The notes beneath the pieces were generated by a model that saw only the letters and a list, made by a program, of their open reading frames with translations, made no database searches and had not been told where the DNA came from. DNA of 64,000 bases from Typhlomys cinereus. Taxonomy: Eukaryota; Chordata; Mammalia; Rodentia; Platacanthomyidae. The DNA is taken from contig JALPQD010000389.1 of NCBI GenBank assembly GCA_023101885.1, positions 1,988,632 through 2,052,631 on the forward strand, given 5' to 3'. The position numbers were made by a program, and so were the translations under genes. This document shows positions 29,160-40,200 of the stretch, one piece after another (position 1 is the first letter of the stretch; each line of letters opens with the position of its first letter).

Positions 29160-29223
29160 TTGCCTTGATAGAAGCAACTTAAGGAGTCAAGAGCTTATTC
29201 TGGTTCTAGGGTCAAACCTAAGT
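29160..29223 (+). repeat. Copy 2 of the 64-bp dispersed repeat right of the ERV
   Basis: It has the same orientation as the copy at 24961-25024 and extends further on both sides here (ctgttgtgataaaattgcct before it, cattatggcggagaggtcca after it). The two copies bracket the ERV. Confidence 0.6.
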
Positions 29224-30189
29224 CATTATGGCGGAGAGGTCCAGGCAGCAGGAGCGGAAGCAGCTGTTCACATCACAACCAGTCAGGAAGCAGCGGGAGA
29301 CGGGTATCTGCTGCTAGATTCCCTTTCTCCATTTGTGCCAGCCAGGGGACAGTGCCACCCACTGTGGCACGTCTTCCAATTTCAGCATACTCAAAACAAC
29401 CCCCAGGCCTGTCTCCAAAGTGATTCTAGAGTCTTTGAAGTTGACAGAGTTGGTCACGCAGGTCTGGCATTGGATTTGACCTTTAAGTCGTTTTTATTTG
29501 GTGATGGGTGGTGGGGGAGAGCTGTGCATACCATGGCATGTGTGTGGCGGTCCGAGACACCTTTCAGAAGCCGGTTCTGTCCTTCCACCATGTGGACTTC
29601 CAGAGATGAAGCTCAGGTTGCCAGTTTGCCACCAGGCTCCCTGCCCCGAGCCGTTCACTGGCCTGCGTTGGCTGAAATGGTCCATCTTTGCATTCTTCAG
29701 TCTCCCGCCTGCATGGGGCACTGGGTGGTGACCTTTTTGTTTCTAATCCAGTCGAATAAACTTCCAGGTCAGTCATTTGTGTTTATTGCTGAGCTCAGAC
29801 TTATTTCTACCGCCCATGTTTCTCTTGCTGCTTTCATTTTATTAGTGACCACTACATTTTTTCTTGCAGCTTATTTGGAAACTATACATTAACTTTCTCT
29901 TCTTCCAGTTCTTCCAACGAGTGCCCTCACATTTTCTAAGTATGTATTTACTGTAAAGCCACAATACTTTCTTCCCATCCACGTTTGTAGTTCTTTCTGA
30001 AGGACCCTTGGGGCCCTGGTGGGGCCAGACAGATCTGTCCACAAGATGCATGTGTGCCACCTAGGCAAATTTCTCACATGTCAGTTTCATCTTTTTTGTT
30101 TAGGGGAGAGGGTTTCACCACGTAAACCAGGATGCCTTCAAATATTCTCTGGCCTCAGCCTCTTGCATGTTGATTGTTTTGTTTCACAC

Positions 30190-30380
30190 AAAACCCAAAA
30201 GCTTTGGAGTTAGAGAGACAGCTCAGGGTGAGGCACCCACTTGCAAACCTGGCAACTCAAGTTCCAGCCCCACAGGGTGGGAGAGACCCAACCCCAAGCA
30301 ATGTCATCTGACCTCCGTCTGTGCCGTGACAGGAGTGTGGATGCCTTCGTCCCTCCTTCATAAATTAAATTTTTAAAAAG
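30190..30380 (+). mobile_element. B2/B3-like SINE
   Basis: ttggagttagagagacagct, then ctcaagttccagccccacag, resemble diverged A and B boxes, followed by tctgacctccgtctgtgccg and an A/T-rich end. Confidence 0.55.
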
Positions 30381-31722
30381 CAACTAAAGGTTTTCTTTTC
30401 AAGTTGACAGTTAAACTCACCTGTGTCTTTTCCACTTCCACAGACGCATGCTTTAGTTCTCCCACTAAGCATTCAAGTGGAGTGTGCCTGCCCTTCTGTC
30501 TGTGTTGGTCTTTCTGAGCGGCAGAGCAGGGCAGGACACACCGCTGTGTCCTGCACCTCGATTCCTGCATCTGTGGCTGGCGATACCTTCAGTCCTTCAG
30601 TTTAAAGTTAATTGATCAGTCTTTTCCCTGGGTCTACACCCACCAGCGGGCCAAACAGGCTTGTGTCTGCCCCTGGCTGGCTGAATGCACGCTGTGGAGC
30701 TGGCCGGCAAAGCAGCCCAGGAGGGCCCCCTTCCCTCCAGCAGTGGTTGGGGTGTCACCCCTCAGAACCGTCCGTGGTTCCCACACCCAGGGCCCCTCCC
30801 TCTGCAGGACACCCCTTTTGGTACCTTCCCTCATGGCTTTCTTCTATGAGACAGCAACCCACCCAAAACTCATGAGCCACTGCCGAGTTAGCATCTCTAG
30901 GACAGGATGGGCAGCCTCGGGCCCCGTGCCCCTCCCCTTTGCGCCTCTTTGTGCCCTCCCTTCGTCTCTCTTCCTCAGAACCGGCGTGTGCTGAGAGGTA
31001 AATAAATGTTGGCACAGAAGCAGAGCCCACGTGGGCACCGATGGCTTCCGGCACCAGATGTAACTGTTTGTCCTCCACACGCAGGCTTGCTGCGCAAGGA
31101 GCAGAGCCCCCCCCCCCCCCGCTGTGGGCCAGCTCATGGGCTCTGCCTGCCGGGAGGAGCCACCTGCACCCCACCTGCCTTCTGAGGCTCGACCAAAGTT
31201 ACCCACAGGAAAGGAGCAGCCCTGGTTTCTCCGAAGCCTGACTATAGCAGCCAGGGACCTTGGAGAGCAAGAAGACAGAGAACTTCTTGTGACCATTTTT
31301 CCTGGATCTGTGGGGCAGCCGGTGCACTGCTTTGCTGGCTCGTTGGGAGGAGCCTGCACCTCCTCTCTGTCCCTGTGGCCAGCTCATGGATCTCGAGACT
31401 TGAGACATTCGCTAATTGCCTGCCAATCAGACACCACACTGTCCATTTGGGTCAGAATGAAACAGAAGGTATGTCCCATGTAGCCAGGCCACCCACACCA
31501 GGGACTAGAAGAGTCATGGGTTGGAACTAATAGAGCGAGGCCAAGAACAGGTCCACCTGTGGGCCACGGAGCAGATGTGGGGTCTCCACGCCTGCACACT
31601 AGAGGGATAGGCGTGTCCCTGGTAGTCGTAATAGCAGGAAAGAGCATCTCCTCTCACGCCCTGCCCCCACCCCACGGGACAAGGCTGGTCACGGCCTCAG
31701 CTGCTGTGTTCTTGAGGCCACA

Positions 31723-31736
31723 CTGCCCCCTGCTGC
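31723..31736 (-). promoter_or_regulatory. CTCF-like motif (minus orientation)
   Basis: ctgccccctgctgc read on the minus strand is gcagcagggggcag, one mismatch from a good CTCF core. It points away from the motif at 33924. Confidence 0.5.
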
Positions 31737-33381
31737 TAACAGCAAGCATGGCGGGGTCTGTGTCCAGGCCGGTGAATAACGCCCCAGATGCCTGGGCACA
31801 GCCTGGACGGGGAGCCAGCCATCTGTCATCTCTGCCTGGGCAGTCCCCCTCAGGTGAGCGGGGGCAGACATGGCAGGATCACCTGCTGTGGAGGAAGCTC
31901 CCACCAAGCTAGATCAGCTCCCCAGGCCCCTGTGTCCCAACCCTGCGAAACCGGCGCCAGGTGCCAGGCTCCAGGTCAGCGGCCCAGGTCCTGGGGGGGG
32001 GGGAGCACCTCTGCAGGGCTTTTTTTACTCTTTGACACTTTTATGTACAAATATAGAGAACTTCTGTTTCACCCTCTGCTATCCACTTCACCCCTCCCAT
32101 CCCACACTCGTGCTGTCCAGCCAGTCTTCCTCCTGCTCCTGTGTGCACCTGCATGTGTGGGCCCTTTGGCCCCATCCAGGACACCTGGGTTGGCAAGGGC
32201 TTGGGCACCTACTGGGGCATGGACGGTCCAGCAGTGGACAGACCGTCGAGTAAAGAAGCTCCCCCCCCCCTTCTCCAGCTCCAGTCTCAAACAGTCTCCC
32301 TGGTGGCGCCGCCTCTCGAGATACTCCCGCCTCCTTGGTGAAATGCTGATAGGCCAGCTTCTGTGGCCGACTGGTGAAAACGCATTGCTCTGCCTGACTA
32401 AGGGAGGCTCCCATCTGGCAGCCCCTCCCCACTCTCAGGCTCTTACATACTTACCACCACCTCTTCTGTACGGTTTCCTGACCATGGAACGGAGGGCAAT
32501 TCAGATGTCCTGTTTGGGGCTGAGATGCCCTTTGCTCTTTGGCCAGTTGTTCTCTGCGCTGCGTGTCCTTCATTACAGAAGGGTGCTTCTTGGCTGAGTG
32601 CTGCATGCTGGGGATGCTCCTATCCCTGCCCCCCATTTCCCATGGAGTCACAAAAGGCTGTAGACCCTGAGGTTAACTCAGCCCTGATGATTTTGAATTC
32701 GAGTCCTCATGTACGAGCAGCAAGCGCCTCTATCCCCTGAGCCATTCCTAAAGTCCGTTTTTGTTTGCTTATTTGTTTTGTTTGAGAACAGGTACTCTGC
32801 AGCTCAGTCTGCAGCTTGAATTTTTGATCCTTCTGCCTCCGCTTCTCCAGTGCTGGGATCACAGCTTCCACCACCCTGTCTGGTGTACAGTGCTAGGGAT
32901 TAAACCTAGAGCTCTGCACGGGCTACAGGTACCAGTGGCTTTCAGCTGTCAACTGGCACTTGAAAGCGGAGTCTTTGGGAACACCATGGGGAGCCGTCTG
33001 GTTGAGGCAAGCCTGTGGACAATTGCATCGATGGCATGATTGATGTGGGAAGACCCCTCCCGCAGTGGGCAGGACGACTCTGGGCAGGCATGTGAGAAGC
33101 TGGCGAGCTAGAAAGCAGGGTGGTCCTGGGCCCCTCTGTTCCTGCCGTGCGTGTGGTGTGGCCATTCCCTGGGTTCCTGATCTCCAGTAGTTTTTGCCAC
33201 GATTAACTTGCCTGGAATCACAAACTAGGACAAGAGTCCCCTTGTCCCCTTAAGGCGCTTGGGTCAGGTGCCATTTACAGCAACAGTATGGAAGAGACAC
33301 TAGGCAAGTACCCTGGTCCTTTTGCCTCTCCCCTTCCCTCCCCCCTTCGTTCCTGGCTTCCTTGCTTCCCTTCTTCCTACT

Positions 33382-33757
33382 TGTCATAGTTAAGCACAGG
33401 TGTCAACTTGACGGTTGAGGGTTTGAGCGCTGGGCACATTTGTAGAGAATTAATGAGTTAAGCCCAGAGCAAACCTGCAGGAGATGGTCTAGTAGTGAGT
33501 GGGACTAGCCTCTGAACAGGTGAATAAAATACTGAGGTGGTTGAGGAAGTCGGCATCCTTCTGTTCACTTGGCCAGACGTGCTGGTCTGGCACGTAAGGA
33601 TTGTCCATCTCTCAGCTGTTATGTGGTGTTGGTGCGTGCTCTCCCGTCAAGCTGGACTGAGAACTGTAACCAGGAATCGTAAGAAAGAATAAACCCTTGT
33701 TTATTCTTAAGCTGTTTAATGGTCATTCATCAGCAACCATGCAGGCTGACTGCTACA
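33382..33757 (+). mobile_element. Solo ERVL-like LTR
   Basis: A TG…CA-bounded unit starts tgtcatagttaagcacaggtg, contains the ERVL hallmark tgtcaacttgac, has AATAAA near 33689, and ends gactgctaca. It is flanked by near-matching 5-bp repeats, ctact (33377-33381) and ttact (33758-33762), so it is likely a solo LTR. It resembles the segment inside the IAP-like element. Confidence 0.6.
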
Positions 33758-33836
33758 TTACTCTTGCCCCAGACAGGACTTGGCAAGTAACTTCGTTTGT
33801 GTGTGTTTGGGGAGGTGCAGACTTTGGGATAATACT

Positions 33837-33859
33837 CCCCCCCCCCCCCCCCCCCCCCC
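33837..33859 (+). repeat. Poly(C) run of about 23 bases
   Basis: This is a homopolymer of C directly after the solo LTR region. Its length may be imprecise because such runs are error-prone in sequencing. Confidence 0.8.
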
Positions 33860-33923
33860 GCCAACTTACCCGCAGCCCTAATAGGCGGGAAGATTCTGGG
33901 ACATCATACGCTGCTCTCTCTGG

Positions 33924-33937
33924 CCACCAGAGGGCAG
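33924..33937 (+). promoter_or_regulatory. Strong CTCF-like motif (plus orientation)
   Basis: ccaccagagggcag matches the CTCF core consensus closely. It sits in the intergenic space between ACSF3 and CDH15. Confidence 0.6.
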
Positions 33938-34540
33938 ATGGTGGCCAGACAATGATCAGTTCTCTCCAGTCCACTCCGTCCCCCCCATCCCCGGAGCCTT
34001 TAAGGGACAGGAAGCCCCCTCTGCAGGACCCACAGGACCAGACCAGGCTCCCTCCTGATTTGCCTCCTGCGCTTCCCTCACCCTGGGTCTTGTCCCCACT
34101 CCCATGACTCAGCCCCCCACCCTCGCCCCTGAACCCTGGGCCTCATGCTGCTGCACAAGGTCGGGTGGCATGTGCTTGTTGGGCAGGGGGCCGAGGACAC
34201 GGGTAGGGGGCTGGGGACAGGGCTGCACTGCTTGGCTGAAAGCCGTCGCCAGCCTTGTTTGGTCTCCAAGAAGAGAAAATTCCTGACCAGAGCTCTGGCA
34301 TGTCCTGCCGCACTCAGCCATTGCCTAGGGCTGTCCAGAGCCTCGAGTTCTCCTCGTCCCCCCCCCGCCCCGTCCTGTGCTACTCCCCTCGCAGTGAACC
34401 TACTGACCAGTGAGCAGAGGCCACGCTGACCTCACATGACCCTTGGGAGTGGCAAGAAGCGGGGGAAGAGGAGTCAGCCAGAGCAGCCAGGGAGGAGAAA
34501 ACCCGGCTCAGTCTGAGGCCCAGCTTGGGTCATACCTGCC

Positions 34541-34825
34541 CATGCCCCCTGCCCCCTGCCCGTGTCCCAAGCCCCCTGCCTATGTCCCCAGTCCTCTGCC
34601 CGTGTCCTCAGTCCTCTGCCTGTGTCCCCAGCCCCGTACCCGTGTCCTCAGCCCCCTGCCCATGTCCCAGCCCCCTGCCCATATCGCTGCCCCCTGCCTA
34701 TGTCCCTGCCCCCTGCCCATATCGCTGCCCCCTGCCTATGTCCCTGCCCCCTACCCGTGTCTCTGCCCCTACCTGTGTTCTTGCCCCCTGCCTGTGCCCT
34801 CCCCCCCACCTGTGTTCCAGCCCCT
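34541..34825 (+). repeat. C-rich minisatellite, 18-24 bp unit
   Basis: Units of the type cccctgcccgtgtcc(c)ag, cctatgtccctg and catatcgctgc are repeated about 14 times. Proline/cysteine-rich open frames in this block are artefacts. Confidence 0.85.
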
Positions 34826-36383
34826 GCCAACCTAACACCATGCTAGAGGCACCAAGGGAGATGTAAGAGTCAGGTGACTCCAGAACTGTCCAAGGCTGCC
34901 CAGTGGAAAGTGAGTGGGTATCCCCAAATCTTCCAGCAAGGAAAACTCTTCTTGTACCTGACCTGAGGACCCCGCAGGCAGGATCTCCACCCACAGAGCC
35001 TGTGGAATGAGGGGTTCCCAGGCCAGAGAAGAACCTGCTGTCCACAACCCTCCCTGACCTGGAACCAGCCCTGCTCTAGCCCCAGAGACCTCCAGAGAAA
35101 AGCTTGGCCTGGATGTGGGTTCAAAGATGTAGGGGAAAGCAAGGCTGAGAAGTGGGGTGGGGTCTCCCAAGCATTTCTAGAAAGGGCTCCTTCCCCCTGC
35201 ACCAGACCCATGAGGCAGAGAGGAGCGGGGGTCCCAGCTAATGAGTTGAAGATTGGTCCCTTTCCTCACTGCCTGCTCGAGACAACAGTGTTGCTGGTCT
35301 ATAGTGCCCTGTACAGGTCTGTGAGTCTTTGAGAACTCCCTCCCCACCTCCCGCCGTGGAGTCAGAGAACAGAGGGCAACCATGGCAGCTGTTGCACCCA
35401 CCAGGCAGCCGGAGGAGGAAAGGCTGACTGTAGTGAGGAGGGAATCTCACGAAGGCAGCCTGGAGCAGAGCGTTGAGGGAGGCGTAGGAGTTCCACAACA
35501 ATGGAAGGAAGGGGTGCTCCAGGACCCTGTGCCACAGAGGGACGCTGGAGAAAGTGGGTGGACCGAGGTACTTAGGTGGAGCGGAGCTTGTGTGTGTGAT
35601 GGTAGGACGGTGGTGGGAAGGGTATTGTGATGGGCGAGCCAGTTGCGTGAGAACGTCATCACAGGAGATGGGGGGTCAAGTGGCTGCAGGTTCAGGTGAG
35701 TGCAGTGCTAGAGAGCTTGGGGGTTGTGGCCATATGTCGCGTGTGTGGCTGTGGCACTGGAGGGGACTCCCCAGGGACAACCAAGAGGCCCAGACAGCCT
35801 GGAGTCTCCACCTGCTGGGCCTGGACTTGGGGCAAAGGCCAAGAACCCTGGGCGTGTGAATTCCAGATAGCGTGGAGATCCGTACCCCACCCTGCATCAT
35901 CCAGCCTGGCACAGCCTCTGTTCCCTCCACACAGGCTCTGTAAACCAACCAAGTCCAGTCCAGCGTGGGTCTGCTCGGTGCAGGATGGCAGAGAAGAGAG
36001 GCTGGCAGATGCGGGGCTCCCTCCCCGCCTGCCGCTTCCCAGTCTTGGATCCAGCAACTTCTGCCCTTCTCCATCGTGAGCCGCCTCGCCCTGCCCAGAA
36101 GCCTTGGATTACTGCTCTTCAAGGGCTGTGGGTGCAGAGCAGGGTGACAGGGGACCCCACAAAGTCCCAAGACCACATGCAGTGCCAGCGAAGACAGGGA
36201 GGACCACTCAAGAGAGGACTCTGGCAGCTAGCACCGGGACTCGCCCACAGCTGTGCAGCTTTTTTGGGGGCAGGGGGATCGGACTTGAACCGCTCAGTAA
36301 TGGGCCATTCTCCAACCTGCCCCAACCTCCTCCCTTTCACCCAGGTCTTCCGTGGGCCAGTGTCTCAGCCTGGAATGAGCTTC

Positions 36384-36457
36384 CACATCAGCGCGTGGCC
36401 CCCCAGCACCCGGCTCAGCTCTCACATCAGCGCGTGGCCCCCCAGCACCCGGCTCAG
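36384..36457 (+). repeat. 39-bp direct duplication upstream of CDH15
   Basis: cacatcagcgcgtggccccc…cggctcag starts at 36384 and again at 36423; the copies are identical over 35 bases. It lies 740-810 bp upstream of the CDH15 start. Confidence 0.9.
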
Positions 36458-36989
36458 GTACTGACACCAAGGTCACCTCCCAAGGGGCCTCCTCTTGACC
36501 ATGGGTGAAGCGACCCTGTTAGACCAAAGCCTAAAGGCTGAGGAACAAGCTCTGAGGACGGCCCAGACACTAGTGTACAGGCCTCGAGGCAGGCGCCCTG
36601 GCCACATTAGTTCCAGGATGGGCAAAACGAAATGATCTAAACTGTTCCCTTCCGTTCCCTCCTCTTTCCTTCCCTGCACGCTGACTTCAAGCCTGGGCCT
36701 CTTTTGACAGCTGCTGGAGGCCCAGAGGCCTCCGTCCATTCACATGCTGTCACTCGGCCCAGTCGACCCCACGACACACGCGGCTGACCTCAGCCCCACC
36801 CTGCACACCCAGGGGCGCCGCACAGATGTGCTGCCACCCACAGTGCACACGCGTGCACATACACTCAAGCGCTTGTGCTTGTGTCCGGAAGAATCCCCGC
36901 CCATATACTGTCGATCAAATATAGCTCCGCCCAGGTCCCCATCCCACCTCACTCCTGCTGCTGCTCGGTCCATCGAAGCCCCGTCCACG

Positions 36990-37235
36990 CGTGCTGTCAG
37001 TCAGCCCCGGCCCCGCCCCCGCCCCGCCCCCGCCCCGCCCCGCCCCCGCCCCGCCGCACACGTGCTGCTCCTTGGCGGCCCGCGCACTTGCGCTGTCACT
37101 CAGCGGAGTTGCGCTCCTGGCCGCGGAGCCGAGGCGCCTGTCGCCCGCTGCCCAGTGGGTCGCCTGCGCCCGCCGCCCCGGCCGCCGTCCCGATGGGCGC
37201 CTCTCTCCTCCTCGTGCTCGGCCTGTTCGCCCAGG
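36990..37235 (+). promoter_or_regulatory. CDH15: CDH15 CpG-island promoter with GC-box array
   Basis: From 37003 to 37056 the plus strand is an uninterrupted chain of CCCCGCCCC-type units, that is, about eight Sp1/KLF GC boxes. CpG-dense sequence follows up to the start codon. There is no convincing TATA box. Further upstream are CAGCTG E-boxes at 36248-36253 and 36708-36713 and a one-mismatch MEF2-like site at 36915-36924 (tcaaatatag). M-cadherin is a known muscle gene, so MyoD/myogenin and MEF2 sites are plausible regulators. The functional reading is inference; the motifs are seen directly. Confidence 0.7.
37193..37234 (+). CDS. CDH15: CDH15 coding exon 1 (start codon, signal peptide core)
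   Basis: The exon encodes [14 protein letters not shown] and ends in phase 0 at a gtaagc donor. The hydrophobic run is the signal-peptide core. The start context gtcccgATGG has a G at +4 but C, not A/G, at -3, so it is a moderate Kozak match. Human CDH15 begins similarly (LLLVLGLLAQ). Confidence 0.92.
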
Positions 37236-40200
37236 TAAGCTTCCGCGCACCGCGAGCCCCCTGCCTGAGCGCTTCTCTCTGGAGCTACTGGCCCGAGCGA
37301 CTCTGGGGATCTGAGAGCTGTAACCCGAGGAGTCCAGGCTGTGCGGTTCCTTGCCCAGGGGCTTCCAGAAGGAAGGTGATACTGGATCTTGGCACACAAG
37401 TGGGCAAAATCTCCTCCAGGACTCGGGACCCAAGCTGGGCAAGAGACCTAGATAGCTACCAGGCTGGCCCCGCGTCCACGGAAGGCACGGACTTTTGGAG
37501 GCTCCATGTTCAGGAGGTTGGGGGGGGGAGACAATCCTGTGAGAGCCTTGGATTCCAGAACATGGGACAGAGACCCACTGGGACCTCCTGCTGTAGCCTG
37601 AGAGGTACACGCACTTCTTAGTCTCCCGTGGTGTCTAAGCTGCTCCCCACGGAGCTTCGCCAGCTGTGGCTGTGCCCTCCGGGATCTGGGGGTCCAGAGA
37701 TAACTGCTTCCTTGGCACTGCTAGACCACATACACCAGCACATGTTTGGGCCACTCTGGCTGTGGATGGCCTAGGATAGCCGGAGAGTTCAGCCCCTTGC
37801 AGCCTGCCTCCTCAGTGGAGCACAAGATGGGTAGAGGGAACCCACGTCCCCAGAAGGGCCACATTCCTGGTGCCCAGGGGCTGCTGGGCAGCATTGGGCT
37901 GGGCCTGGAGTGAGGATGTGCTTCGGTGTTGTGGGGCCAGGATCCAGCATCAAAGCATTGGCAGTGTGGCCCTGGACAGTGAGCTGACGGTAGGGGGACA
38001 AAGGGTGGCATGTGCTCACCACGACGAGTCGTTATGTTCTCACATGGTCAAGCACCACTGGGTGTGGCTGGGGGGGTCAGTGGTTTTCTGGCGCCCACCT
38101 CAGGACTTTCCTATTCCCCTTGAATTCCCATGAGTCTTGCAGATCTGCTCAAGTTACAGTCCCTGGCAGCTGTCTGGGCCATGGCCAGCAGGACCCTCCA
38201 GCAGCTGCCCTGGGCACCAGCCACACAGCTCCAGCCACCTCCACCCCTGGCCTTAAGGCCCTCACCCCTCCTCTTGGAGACAGCAGCTGGGCTACCCAGG
38301 ACCTGGCACCCCTCCAGCCCTGGGCACAGGTACCCTGAACCCTCAGAGGGCCAGAAGCTCCCTGGGCTGGATTTGTCCCCACTCTCTGTAGGAGCCACAA
38401 ACCTCACCAGAACCCCAAGCCCGAGTTTTCTCAGAGGTTCCTCCAGCCCCTGCTGTGGGGTGGGGAGTGCTGGGCCTCTCGGTCCCCTTTTCCCCCTACC
38501 AGAGTTACAGCAGAACCCCCCCCCCACCTTCCCCCCACACCTCCCGGGCAGCAGCTGGAGGCCCTAGGAGTCAGGTGGGGCTCTGTCTCCTGCTCCACAG
38601 CAAGGCTCAAATTAGCTCCGGTGGGGGAGGGGGCGTTCTGGTCCCAACAAAATGTGTGCCTGCCTCCCCACATTGCTCCGCTCCACACTCTTGCCCACTC
38701 TTGTCCAGTCGGCCTTTCTTACCTCACTGAGCTCCTGGGCCAATCCCCTGGCCGACAGGGATGCCCAAGGTGCATGAGATCGGGGCTGCATTGGGCTAGC
38801 GTGGCTCACAACTTGCTCCAATGTCTCTTCGCCCAAGTCCCCTCTAAAATCTGAGCCCTCTGATTCTCGGTGTACCACCAGGGTTGAACTGTTCAAACTG
38901 GTCCTACACCAAACCTGTCGGCTACTTGGAGACCGAGGCAGGAAGATCACAAGTCAAAGGTCAGCCTGGATAACTTAGAGACGTTCTCAAAATGAAAACA
39001 GGCTTGGAGGGGTGTGACCCAGTGGTTCAGCATTTACAAAGTATGTGGGGCCCTAGGATCCCATCCCCAGTGCCCCCCCTTCTCCTGCATCTATGGGACC
39101 TCTAGCTCTCCTCCCTGAAGTGGGTAATTCAGAGCCCCCTGTGGATGGAGCAGGTCCTTTTGCCTGTGTCTGGGTGCCAAAGAAGGCCACTGGCGGAAAG
39201 AGGGGCCTTGGCAGCACCCTGGGGGTTTGCCCAGTGGCTGGGGTGCCGGGAAGAGCATCTGACTTGCAGTGGTGACCGAGGCAAAAGGCACTGGGGTCTT
39301 GGGCTCAGCAGGCAGGGGAGGGCTGATGGGCGAAAACAGCTGTCGCCCACCCCTCCTCGCCGTCCTCTGATGGCTGCAGCAGCTGGACAGGGTGGTCCTG
39401 CAGGGGAATGCGGGGCCTCCCTGGGCCAGGCCAACAGCTGTGCCCATTCCTGGGGCGGGGTGGTCGTGGATTCCAGGCGGGGGAGGAGCGCAGGCCTCAG
39501 AAGCCTGTGGGGAGTCGGCAGAGGCTTCCTGCCTCCCTGGCAGACTCTGCCCTGTGCCTACAACCTTAGGAAGGCCCTTCTCCAGAAGGCCGGCCGGAAC
39601 CTTCCCCATGCCAGGCCACAACAAGCACTGGGCAGACATGACGGAAATGCTCCTCCCACCTCCTCCACCCTGCTGGGACCAATACCTCAGCAGGCCCAGA
39701 CCCACCACCCGACCCCTGGCAGAGGCCTGTGCAGAGGGAGGAACTTGACTCTCTGGCCAGTGTCTCCATGATCAGCCTTTCTGCGGAGACTCCGAGGAGT
39801 TGGGGTGCAGTTGTCAGGGTTCTTGGTAGGCGAGGGCCAGCGTGAGCAGGCGCACTGGGTAACTACTGCGGGATGGGGCTCCACAATTGCTTCCTCTCTG
39901 GCTTGAGTGGGGACAGAGGACTGGGCAGTTGAGACTCGCCTGTCCACAAAGCCACCTCCAGGTCCCACTGCCCTCTTCCCCACTCGTGGGATCTATGAGC
40001 TGGCCTTGTCCTTGCGGCTCTGTCCTGGGCACTGGAGGTCCTGAACTTCCCAAGGGGAAGGGGGCGGTGGAGGACAAAGGGCAGGCTGTATAACCCCCCA
40101 AGAGCCGGAAGCTGCTTGTGGCCTGCCTGCTGGGCCCCACCCACCGCAGCCTCTGATCTGGGCAGTGGGCCCTGCCAAGGCCTGTGGTTCCCTTGGCCTC

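Larger units (their letters stand above)
28413..33381. other. Intergenic region right of the ERV
   Basis: The 64-bp repeat copy (29160), a B4-like fragment on the minus strand near 29510-29690, B1-like pieces near 30090-30180 (minus), a B2/B3-like SINE (30190), a B1-like antisense piece near 32760-32945 and a CTCF-like motif (31723) are seen. No gene is recognised. Confidence 0.7.
33758..36989. other. CDH15 upstream region
   Basis: It contains poly(C), the CTCF-like motif, the 34541 minisatellite, a 39-bp duplication at 36384 and two CAGCTG E-boxes. It is largely free of SINEs, and no exon is recognisable. Confidence 0.7.

Noticed and set aside
31788..32597. 269-codon plus-strand open frame in intergenic DNA
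   Set aside because: Composition is Pro/Ser/Leu/Ala-rich without any motif, and it is overlapped by other frames. No splice partners or conserved protein are recognised.
36915..37610. 231-codon minus-strand open frame overlapping the CDH15 promoter and exon 1
   Set aside because: The region is extremely G+C-rich, so stops are rare by chance; the frame is low-complexity Arg/Gly/Ala and spans the GC-box repeat. No domain or splice structure is seen.
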